Source: Candidatus Hydrogenedentes bacterium ADurb.Bin170
GTDB lineage: Bacteria; Hydrogenedentota; Hydrogenedentia; Hydrogenedentales; CAITNO01
NCBI GenBank assembly: GCA_002070275.1
Contig: MWCY01000017.1
Location: forward strand, 1 to 60,991
Reading direction: 5' to 3'
DNA length: 60,991 nucleotides
Made by a program: the position numbers and the translations under genes. A model generated the notes under the pieces. The model was given only the letters and a program-made list of their open reading frames with translations. It was not told where the DNA came from and did not search any database. Below are positions 53,985 to 60,991 of this stretch, piece after piece (the stretch's first letter is position 1; every line of letters starts with the position of its first letter).

Positions 53985-54784
53985 AATCCTTTAAGACGCT
54001 CGTAAAAGTTATTTTACTTCTTTTGATTTCGCTTTGTTTTTTTGCGCTTCGTTTTGCCTTCTGGGGTGTTCTGTTTCGCTTTCCTGTGGTCGACAGAAAA
54101 ACAAAACGCTGGATTTTGCGCTACTGGGCAAGGACTTTTTCCTTTGTCATTGGAATGAAACGTCAAACCTCCGGTGCTGTACCGGCCCCTCCTTTTTTGC
54201 TGGTTGCCAATCACATCACTTATTTCGACATGCTGGTTCTCGCCTGCGAAACGGGCTGTATTTTTGTCTCCAGAGAAGATGTGGAGCATTGGCCTGTGAT
54301 AGGAACTTTTGCCAAATCCCTTCACATGCTTTTTATCGACCGGAGTAAACGCCGGGATGCACTTCGTGTTAACAGGCTCATTTCCAAGGCACTTACTGAA
54401 GGGGATGGAATTGTTATCTTTCCGGAGAGCAGAGTCAGCTGCGGTATGGCTGTTGAAGAGTTTAAGTCCCCCCTTCTGCAACCGGCTGTAGACCTCCAAA
54501 TACCGGTTCACTATGCAAGCATTTCCTACCGTACCCCTCCGAGTTCGCCTGTAGAAGGGGCGATCGTAAGCTGGTGGCGCCCGGAAAGTTTTGTTGCTCA
54601 CCTCATACGTTTTTTGCATTATCAAGGTGCGACAGCGCTGATCCATTTTGGCGAAAGCCCGATTCCGGGCACAGACCGAAAAGTACTGGCGCAGGAACTG
54701 CATGCTGCGGTACAGGCACAGTTTATCCCTCTGCGGCAGGCTGCCTCGACCTACAACAGCAGTGAATTCCCTGTCCAGCCCTGA
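53981..54784 (+). CDS. 1-acylglycerol-3-phosphate O-acyltransferase (PlsC-like)
   Basis: Membrane-bound acyltransferase of phospholipid synthesis. The 267 residues begin with a transmembrane helix (about 7-30), then the catalytic NHITYFD (H-x4-D, about 79-85) and the FPES motif (about 146-149, Ser in place of the usual Gly). The ATG at 53981 overlaps the xth stop by 4 bases (ATGA), so they are co-translated. Other acyl acceptors are possible, for example ornithine lipids (OlsA). The stop lies 5 bases from the end of a GTPase gene on the other strand. Confidence 0.88.
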   Translation: MKSFKTLVKVILLLLISLCFFALRFAFWGVLFRFPVVDRKTKRWILRYWARTFSFVIGMKRQTSGAVPAPPFLLVANHITYFDMLVLACETGCIFVSREDVEHWPVIGTFAKSLHMLFIDRSKRRDALRVNRLISKALTEGDGIVIFPESRVSCGMAVEEFKSPLLQPAVDLQIPVHYASISYRTPPSSPVEGAIVSWWRPESFVAHLIRFLHYQGATALIHFGESPIPGTDRKVLAQELHAAVQAQFIPLRQAASTYNSSEFPVQP

Positions 54785-54789
54785 CGGAA

Positions 54790-56460
54790 TCAGCTTTCTT
54801 TATAAACAGCTTCCTGACATTCCTGCATCAATGTTTCAGCCTTTTCAATAAGGCGCAAGGCATCCCTAATCAGCGCTCTTTCTCTTTCCAACAGAGAACT
54901 TTGCTCTGTACTGTGCATTTCTATTGCTTTCCGTACATCCTTAAGCATTTTTTTTGAGAAAGAAGCAATAACCCAGTTGAAAATTTTCAGGACAAAAAAA
55001 ACAACGAAGACAAACAGCGCGGTAAGATGCAGAAGGGCACTCACAGAAAGTAATTGCTGGCTATAAAATGATTTGATAATAAATAGAATGGAAAGCAGAA
55101 TTGTCATCCACGGAAGACTATCCAAAGCGTACTTAACATATTTCGAAGAGAATAATTTACTGCATTTTATTAAGTTATCCTGCGCCTTTTGAGCGAAGAG
55201 CCTGCTAATTTCTTTAAAATATTCTTTATAACCCACTCGCGCTTCTTCCGACTGTCTGGTTGAAAATCCGGCAAGCTTCATTTGATAGTCCGTTTTTCTT
55301 TGCATGGCAGCCAGAAATTTTTTTAAGGTGTCTGGAAGGGTTGTTTCTGATTCTTTAATTTCATTAATCAGTTTTTGAAGACTGCCTGCATCAGAAGGTG
55401 CGTTCTGAAGAATCTCCGGCTTAAATAAATGGGACAAAAGATCCGGTAAAGAAGTCAGATAATAGCGCCACTTGAAGACAGTGCCGATAATTCCTGTACC
55501 GCTTCGGGCAATTTCCTGAGTTAACGCTGTCTCCCAGTTTTCTTCACAGGAAAAAACTTTTTCTATAAAATATCCGAGAAACCGTTTTTTAATTTCCTGC
55601 TCGACGGAAAGAATTGCCTTTTCCTGCTTCAAAAGACTTTCTTTTTCTTTTGATAGAGCGACATAAAGCCTTTGAGCGCAGGTATTCAGCAGTTCAAACA
55701 AATTAGCTTCTTTTATTTTTCTGTTGTATTCCAAATCTAAAGTTTCTGCCAGAAAGTTCTTAAGCACTGAAAATTCATACTCATCAGAAACAGGCTCCGC
55801 CCGGCCCGCCACTATTCTGTTCCAGGCGTTAAGAGCATTTACCGGGAAATAGTGGCGGACAGAAAATCCTTCCTGTTCCATATAGCGCTGCCAGTCCTTC
55901 CTGACAGCAGGATCATCTCTATCCACCTGCGTCTGCACACAGACAATTTCTCTTTTGTTCTTCAGCGGCGCAAGGATACGCCGCGTTTTGTCAACAAGAT
56001 ATTTCTGTGCATCAGCGCATAGTAGTATAAGATCACACTGTCTCAGTACCTCCAGTGCTGTTTCACAGTGGCGGGCATTCGTACTGTCCCAGTCCGGCGT
56101 ATCAATAAGCACAATATTTTTCAGCGGAGAGCCCGGTACATAAGTGATACCCGGCAAGCAGTCAAGTTTAGGAATGTATCCGTGCGGATGGTAGACAGTC
56201 GGTGTTGATGTATGCGGGCGAATCGGCGACACTTCTGCAATTTCTGCCCCCGCCAGCGCATTGAGCAATGTGGATTTTCCTACACCGGTTCCCCCTACAA
56301 TTGCAACAATAAGCGGAGAATTTACGCCCTGAAGTCTCGTCTTTATATCTTCTATTGCTATACAAAGGTTCTCTTTTTCCTGAAGTAATCTTGTCCAGGA
56401 ACCAGTGTAAGCAGCAAAGCTCTCAAGCGTATTTAAAAGAGCGTCATATTCTTTTGGCAC
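54790..56460 (-). CDS. Dynamin-like membrane GTPase, second of a tandem pair
   Basis: A 556-residue GTPase: G1 GGTGVGKST (56-64), possible switch-I threonines at 84-86, G3 DTPDWDS (120-126) and G4 TQVD (177-180), followed by long helices and coiled-coil segments (about 255-430), a hydrophobic hairpin (about 450-500) and a basic amphipathic tail. This is the layout of bacterial dynamin-like and YfjP-type membrane GTPases, which remodel membranes. The GTG start overlaps the first GTPase gene by 28 bases, with AGGGA just before it. The shared operon includes an ABC-2 exporter. Exact family placement and cargo are unknown. Confidence 0.82.
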   Translation of the reverse strand: MPKEYDALLNTLESFAAYTGSWTRLLQEKENLCIAIEDIKTRLQGVNSPLIVAIVGGTGVGKSTLLNALAGAEIAEVSPIRPHTSTPTVYHPHGYIPKLDCLPGITYVPGSPLKNIVLIDTPDWDSTNARHCETALEVLRQCDLILLCADAQKYLVDKTRRILAPLKNKREIVCVQTQVDRDDPAVRKDWQRYMEQEGFSVRHYFPVNALNAWNRIVAGRAEPVSDEYEFSVLKNFLAETLDLEYNRKIKEANLFELLNTCAQRLYVALSKEKESLLKQEKAILSVEQEIKKRFLGYFIEKVFSCEENWETALTQEIARSGTGIIGTVFKWRYYLTSLPDLLSHLFKPEILQNAPSDAGSLQKLINEIKESETTLPDTLKKFLAAMQRKTDYQMKLAGFSTRQSEEARVGYKEYFKEISRLFAQKAQDNLIKCSKLFSSKYVKYALDSLPWMTILLSILFIIKSFYSQQLLSVSALLHLTALFVFVVFFVLKIFNWVIASFSKKMLKDVRKAIEMHSTEQSSLLERERALIRDALRLIEKAETLMQECQEAVYKES

Positions 56461-58277
56461 TTTTCCCTGCAGCTCCCAAGTTGTTTTATATGCTCCTCAT
56501 CAAAAAGAGCCAGGGCGCTTTCAACCGCTCCTACTATCGGTTTAGCAACGACTCTATACAATTCCTCCTTTAATCGTTCTTTTTGCCGGTGGTACGCCGG
56601 GCTTAAAAAAATTCTTATTTGCTTTTCCAGGCTACGCTCAATTATGCGGCGCACATGCAGGAGCATATAAAAAACAGGAAGAATGCAAATTATTGGGTAA
56701 ATTGCCGACAGCCCTTTGGATAAAAGAAGTAACAGAAAGATATAAGGCGCAAGGACAAAAGTGGCATCTATCCACTGCAGTGCTGTTATTTTTCCTGATT
56801 GAATCGGCCATCCCTCCTGAAGCCCGGTGCCGAGAAGTGTATCTTCGGGAACAAGTCCTTCGGCATCTTTTTCCAGCGTTTTACGAATTACCTCAACATT
56901 TGCTGAATTGTCCCGGGGTTCTTTAAGCAAGAAAAAAGAGGTGTCCTTCGTCGCCTCATTCAGTTTTTTACGAAACCAGTTGGAATAGATCAGAACACTG
57001 TCACGAATGGCGTCCTGCGCTCTGGCAGCATTTTCTTTGGCACTATCCACCTGAAACTGCTTCTTATTTTTGCCCTGGCTGATCTGTACGTCGTCTTTAA
57101 ATATAAAATTTTTCAGCGGCAAATAAAGAGGAGACAGAAGAGCCAAAAGAAAAGACATTTTTTGAACAATAACGCTTCTGCTTGTTTGAATGCACTGGCG
57201 TATGCCTGTTTTTATATTGCTCCGGCGTTCAGGTGAAAATACCGCAGCAGCTTTTTCTGCCTCTTCCAGGCATTCCGCATTAAAAGCTCTGATCTGTGCT
57301 TCCGCATTTTTGCATCGTTCCAGAAAAGATGCGGTTTGCTCTAAAAAATATTCAAGCGACGCTTTGTAGACCTGTATTTTTACGGTGCCCATATCCATCC
57401 GCTTCAAATAATCAAGCAACGATATTTGGTTTTCCAGGTCCATGATGGGGAGATCAGGCAAGGACTCGAGGGAGTAATCTTTGGGCACTGTAAAAGCGCG
57501 TTCTGCGGTAAACCCAATTGCTCCCATAAACTGATTCAGCTGCGCTTTTGTTATGTCCGGAGTATGGGAGGGCTCCACTCTGTTCATCAGCGGAACAATG
57601 ATGCGTCCCGATTGGTGTGCGATACGGAAAAAAGCTACATTTTTTTCATCGTTATATTTTTGAGGGGTAAGGACGGCAATCATTACATCGCCAGCTGCCC
57701 GAATCTTTTCTGCTATAGACCAGTTTTTTTCAATAACAGAGTCTACGTCCGGAGTATCCATGAGAGCCATGGAAAAAGGCAGATTTTCAGCTGACGCCAC
57801 ATAGAGAAGATCTTCTTTTTCCTGCGGGTTTTCACTTTGCCCCGGAAAAGCCTGATTCCGTGCGTGAAAATCTACAAGAATCTTATTGTTGATGGCATCA
57901 GGAAGCCTTTCTGGTGCTACTGCAAGAACTGGCGCTTTTGTCGCAGCCGCGGTACTTCTAACTTCACTGAGTTTTTTTTGTAGAGTCAGATTAAAAAGTG
58001 TACTTTTTCCGCTGTTAGTTCCCCCTGCAAATACAACAATAAGACAGGCTTTTTCTGAAATCTGCGTGAGAAGTTTTTGAGAGAGAAGCCTTCGCCATTC
58101 TTCAGTACCATCCAGAAGAAGGTCTTTCAGCTCCGCCTGGCCATCCAGCGCTTTTAAAAAGGCATTAAAATAATGCTCAAAGTCTGCCAGTGCGGTTTGA
58201 ATAGAATCTGCAGCGCTGTTTTCTTCCCCTGATAACGCATAAAATTGGCTCGTATCCGGTTCCCACTTCCCACTCAC
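56433..58277 (-). CDS. Dynamin-like membrane GTPase, first of a tandem pair
   Basis: A 614-residue protein with G1 GGTNSGKST (85-93), G3 DTPDVDS (174-180) and an unusual G4, NRVE (232-235) in place of N/TKxD. A helical middle part has a hydrophobic patch at 373-393, then a two-helix membrane hairpin (about 505-542) and a charged tail. The GTG start has GGAAG upstream and lies 29 bases after the ABC-2 permease gene. It overlaps the next GTPase by 28 bases. The altered G4 may change nucleotide specificity. Paired GTPases of this kind usually act as a hetero-oligomer, inferred here from the overlap. Confidence 0.82.
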   Translation of the reverse strand: MSGKWEPDTSQFYALSGEENSAADSIQTALADFEHYFNAFLKALDGQAELKDLLLDGTEEWRRLLSQKLLTQISEKACLIVVFAGGTNSGKSTLFNLTLQKKLSEVRSTAAATKAPVLAVAPERLPDAINNKILVDFHARNQAFPGQSENPQEKEDLLYVASAENLPFSMALMDTPDVDSVIEKNWSIAEKIRAAGDVMIAVLTPQKYNDEKNVAFFRIAHQSGRIIVPLMNRVEPSHTPDITKAQLNQFMGAIGFTAERAFTVPKDYSLESLPDLPIMDLENQISLLDYLKRMDMGTVKIQVYKASLEYFLEQTASFLERCKNAEAQIRAFNAECLEEAEKAAAVFSPERRSNIKTGIRQCIQTSRSVIVQKMSFLLALLSPLYLPLKNFIFKDDVQISQGKNKKQFQVDSAKENAARAQDAIRDSVLIYSNWFRKKLNEATKDTSFFLLKEPRDNSANVEVIRKTLEKDAEGLVPEDTLLGTGLQEGWPIQSGKITALQWIDATFVLAPYIFLLLLLSKGLSAIYPIICILPVFYMLLHVRRIIERSLEKQIRIFLSPAYHRQKERLKEELYRVVAKPIVGAVESALALFDEEHIKQLGSCREKCQKNMTLF

Positions 58278-58306
58278 AAATTTCTCTTCCTTTCATAAGA
58301 AGATTC

Positions 58307-59224
58307 TCATCCGCCAGCCGCACGGTCGGAAGCATATTCACGCCGGTAAGTGGCATAAATGGTTAAAAGAAGCGATACCACGGTGATAAACACTAAAGCA
58401 GCCAGTGCTTTGGGCATACCCACTAAAAAGACTTCCCGCTGAATGTTGCCGAGCACAGTCTCGATGACGGGGTTGTGTCGTTGTGTAGCCAATAACGGCA
58501 GCATGGCAGTGGTATATTTCTTAATTGTAAAAAAGTCTACCAGACCAGGAATGAGGGTTGCAAGGTGCTGCCATCCGTAAAAGAGAATCACTCCAAACAC
58601 AATCGGTCGTCTGGTAAATGCGCCAAGAAACACTGAGAAGGCACCATAAGCAAAGAGCCCTAGCACCATGACGCCGCAATAATGAAGCAGCAGTTTAATG
58701 TCTCCTGCACTCATTAGAGACAGGTTGGAATGGACACAGGAGGCAGCGAAAGTGAGCACAGCGGAGCTGATAAGAATCAGCGATGCGACAAAAATATATG
58801 CGCAGAATCTGCCCAGAACCCAGGCAGAGCGCGGCATTGGCCTGGTCAGTATATAGATCATAGTGCGCATTTCTATGTCTTCGGCAATCAGCATGCCCGC
58901 AAAAAAAAGCGCCAGCAGCGGTGTAAAGACGTTTATGTGCAAGTCCTCGGCAAGCCTTACAAATACATTATTCCCTGATTCAGCAAACTGCGAAGTGGAA
59001 AAAAAAGCAAGTGCCAACGGGACCAGCACCGGAAGAAAAGCGATTAATGCAGCGACAGCCAGACGTTTGCGCCGCGCAATCATGCTCATGGCATGGGCAC
59101 ACGATGCTGAAAATCTCTGGAAATAGCTGCTGTGATCCGGGCGGTTGTCGGGCCTGAAAAAGAGATCTTCTTTAGTGATATTCATACCAGCCGCTGTCTG
59201 AGTGTCGTTGATAAAAGATGTCAT
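58307..59224 (-). CDS. ABC-2-type transporter permease, second
   Basis: A 305-residue integral membrane protein with about six transmembrane helices, a cytoplasmic N-terminal segment of about 50 residues and the ABC-2 pattern LIAEDIEMRTMIYILTRPMPRSAWVLGRF (a coupling region, about 112-140). Probably pairs with the permease at the right edge as a heterodimer. The ATPase gene ends just upstream (15 bases). The GTPase genes follow, so this is one operon. The start has no strong ribosome site; an in-frame ATG 13 codons later is an alternative. Substrate unknown. Confidence 0.88.
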   Translation of the reverse strand: MTSFINDTQTAAGMNITKEDLFFRPDNRPDHSSYFQRFSASCAHAMSMIARRKRLAVAALIAFLPVLVPLALAFFSTSQFAESGNNVFVRLAEDLHINVFTPLLALFFAGMLIAEDIEMRTMIYILTRPMPRSAWVLGRFCAYIFVASLILISSAVLTFAASCVHSNLSLMSAGDIKLLLHYCGVMVLGLFAYGAFSVFLGAFTRRPIVFGVILFYGWQHLATLIPGLVDFFTIKKYTTAMLPLLATQRHNPVIETVLGNIQREVFLVGMPKALAALVFITVVSLLLTIYATYRREYASDRAAGG

Positions 59225-59239
59225 AAAAATACCGGAACG

Positions 59240-60157
59240 CTATCGGGTTAAATAATCAAAAACTGATTGCAGATTATCGTCGGAACACGCTATCCCTTGT
59301 ATCAGTTCTGCATCTTCGAGGGCAATGGAATTCAGCATTTCGTAGGTGAAGTTAGGGTCTCGCGTTCTTACCAGAATGGAATTCTCTTCAATTTCCAGAG
59401 AGCTGACAGCTTCCTGAGTAATAAAGCGTTCAGCAAGGGTGCGCGCTTGTGTGGTTCTGATCCGTATGGCTTGCGGGTATTTGTCTATCAAGTCACGAAT
59501 ATCCCTAACGCGCCCCTGCGCCAGCAAGGTTCCCCCGTAAATAAGCACCACTGTATCTGTTATTCTTTCTATCTCATACAGAATATGGCTGGAAACAACC
59601 ACTGTCATGCCTTTCCCCGCCAGTTTCTGAATAAGGAGGTACATCTCTTCTCTTCCTTTTGGATCAAGCCCGTTCATCGGTTCATCCAAAAAGAGCAGTT
59701 CAGGGCATCCGGTCAGAGCCTGTGCTATCTTTATGCGCTGGCGCATTCCTTTGCTATAGGTATCAATAGCGTCATGCATGCGTTCTGTCATGTTGACTAG
59801 ATCACAGGCGGCTTCGGCTGAAGTAACGGCCTGTCTGTGCTGCATTCCCCAATAACGATTCAACCAGTAAATAAATTCAAAGCCGGTAGAATTCTCAAAA
59901 AAATAATCAGTTTCCGGACAGTAGCCTATACGGCGCATGACCCGATGATTATTTCTTGGTGCTTCTCCGAAGATCCTGATGGAGCCTTTACTTGGCGAAT
60001 AAAGCCCCAGAGCCAGTTTGATAAAAGTGCTTTTGCCGGCACCGTTGGGACCCAGCAGCCCTGTAACAGGAGAGTCCAGGGCGATGTCGAGATTATTCAG
60101 AGCAACTACTTCTCCGAACCATTTTGACAAACCGCATGCTTCGATAATCGGGCTCAT
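59240..60157 (-). CDS. ABC-2-type transporter ATP-binding protein
   Basis: ATPase of an exporter or membrane-remodelling complex. In 305 residues: Walker A GPNGAGKST (35-43), signature YSKGMRQR (134-141, a Lys form of LSGGQ typical for NatA/CcmA-like ATPases), Walker B LLFLDEP (154-160), and His191 in the switch loop. The last 90 residues form the C-terminal regulatory domain of this class. It overlaps the first permease by 4 bases (ATGA) and is followed by the second permease and two GTPases. NosF/GldA-like relatives share this pattern. Confidence 0.93.
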   Translation of the reverse strand: MSPIIEACGLSKWFGEVVALNNLDIALDSPVTGLLGPNGAGKSTFIKLALGLYSPSKGSIRIFGEAPRNNHRVMRRIGYCPETDYFFENSTGFEFIYWLNRYWGMQHRQAVTSAEAACDLVNMTERMHDAIDTYSKGMRQRIKIAQALTGCPELLFLDEPMNGLDPKGREEMYLLIQKLAGKGMTVVVSSHILYEIERITDTVVLIYGGTLLAQGRVRDIRDLIDKYPQAIRIRTTQARTLAERFITQEAVSSLEIEENSILVRTRDPNFTYEMLNSIALEDAELIQGIACSDDNLQSVFDYLTR

Positions 60158-60991
60158 GACATAACCTCCTGCCGTCGAATTTTAATTACGATGATCAGAA
60201 GCGCTATGGCACACACAACAGCTACATATCCGAGACACCACTGCCAGGACGTAGTAAATAGAATTCTTTTTTCGTCAAAAAGGAGTTCGCCTAAGCGTCT
60301 TACAGACATGGGAAAAGAAAGAGCGAGGAGGTTACGCATCCGGAGAAGCCCGGAAAGAATTCCTGCAAAGCTCGTATTGGCTATAAGCACCATAAAAACA
60401 ATGATGGCGGCATAATTCTGCGAAGGCATCAATGCCGATGCTGCCAGGATAGAGAAAACGGCGGGCAGCACAAGTGCGGTAGAATATGCCAAAATCGCCA
60501 AAGGCCACCACCAGCTGGCAGCCAGCGTGGACATGCCCGGGAGCAGCAGATTATGCAGGATGACCAGGCAAATTCCCGGGAGTGCCGTAATAGAAAGCCC
60601 TAAAAGGAAAAGGCTGGCTATTTTCCCGAAGGCATAATCCCGCCAGGTTAAGGGTTTTGAAAAATAGACTTCCATCAGGTTATTGCGCAAGTCGTTGCAG
60701 ATCATCCCCGCTCCTGCATACAAGGTAAGGATAAATACCATCGGCGTCTGGAGGTATAAAAAGCTGAAGAATGTAACACCGCGAATTTCGGCAACATCCA
60801 GATTTGCAAAAAGCGCCTGCAGCGGATTATTGGGATCCTGTGCGATGATGTCGAAGGCAACCACCTGAAGAAGTCTTATCAGGACATGAATATAGGCGAG
60901 CAGATAAAGAACCTTAAATATTTTAAATTTTGTAAGGGTTTTAAATTCCTGTTCAACAACAATGAGCCATCGGAAATGCCGCTGGGGCTTT
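60154..60991 (-). CDS. ABC-2-type transporter permease, first (5' end outside window)
   Basis: The frame is open to the right edge, so the start lies outside; 278 codons are visible. A basic segment (WLIVVEQEFKTLTKF) leads into the first transmembrane helix, then about five more helices with the ABC-2 motif GMICNDLRNNLMEVYFSKPLTW. A GTG at 60864 would make an artificially short protein missing the first helix. The stop overlaps the ATPase start by 4 bases. It is the likely first visible gene of the exporter-GTPase operon; more genes may lie beyond the edge. Confidence 0.85.
   Translation of the reverse strand, partial: KPQRHFRWLIVVEQEFKTLTKFKIFKVLYLLAYIHVLIRLLQVVAFDIIAQDPNNPLQALFANLDVAEIRGVTFFSFLYLQTPMVFILTLYAGAGMICNDLRNNLMEVYFSKPLTWRDYAFGKIASLFLLGLSITALPGICLVILHNLLLPGMSTLAASWWWPLAILAYSTALVLPAVFSILAASALMPSQNYAAIIVFMVLIANTSFAGILSGLLRMRNLLALSFPMSVRRLGELLFDEKRILFTTSWQWCLGYVAVVCAIALLIIVIKIRRQEVMS

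Noticed and set aside
53982-54010. A frameshift joining xth and plsC
   Set aside because: The 4-base ATGA overlap is a normal coupling signal and both proteins are complete in their families.
54014-54703. Open frame of 229 codons on the minus strand
   Set aside because: Antisense to the plsC-like gene; its composition looks like a shadow of the coding strand.

Overview
The window looks like chromosome from a diderm (Gram-negative-type) bacterium with roughly half G+C. Supporting genes are lptE, an LpxL-type acyltransferase, bamD, lgt, an AsmA-family protein and a bifunctional penicillin-binding protein. Two large pseudopilins carry the H-x9-DG C-terminal signature (DUF1559 type). With GT-C/TPR proteins, an FG-GAP propeller and a Gfo/Idh-UroD pair, this suggests Candidatus Hydrogenedentota or a nearby planctomycete/Lentisphaera-like lineage. 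That assignment is inference, since no rRNA gene is present. Coding density is very high: no gap exceeds about 215 bases, many genes overlap by 1-28 bases, and I saw no tRNA, rRNA, CRISPR array, insertion sequence or phage gene.

Layout. 1-12894 (minus): pdxA, an FG-GAP protein, a ResB-like membrane protein, def, recR, an HtrA-type protease, then bamD-lptE-holA, then a wall group (a degenerate amidase, a GerMN protein, murI, and a membrane protein cut by the left edge). 13058-27429: a lipoprotein facing uvrA; a Gfo/Idh-UroD pair; lgt; overlapping polX-nth-CPBP genes; and recA with an AsmA-like gene behind it. 27558-34593 (plus): a beta-CASP nuclease, an lpxL-like gene, aroD, a lipoprotein, a GT-C/TPR membrane protein and mpl. 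34628-43624: a secreted unknown, a PilB/GspE ATPase, a second GT-C/TPR protein, a K+/H+ antiporter and nikR. 43820-54784 (plus): pseudopilin, metal ABC transporter (three genes), methyltransferase, second pseudopilin, VanZ-like protein, PBP1, fumC, xth and plsC. 54790-60991 (minus): two overlapping dynamin-like GTPases behind an ABC-2 exporter whose first permease is cut by the right edge.

How the genes work together. Much of the window serves the envelope: peptidoglycan precursor supply, recycling and synthesis (murI, mpl, PBP1), lipid A and phospholipid acylation, lipoprotein maturation and outer-membrane assembly. A second theme is DNA repair (uvrA, recA, recR, nth, xth, polX). A third is metal homeostasis, with NikR divergent from an operon holding a metal transporter.

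Best candidates for new biology are the ABC-2 plus tandem dynamin-like GTPase operon; a wall amidase and a PolX protein that have each lost catalytic residues while keeping their fold signatures; the NikR/metal-transporter/methyltransferase locus, whose binding protein lacks a usual histidine; and several operator-like palindromes, notably at recA and bamD.
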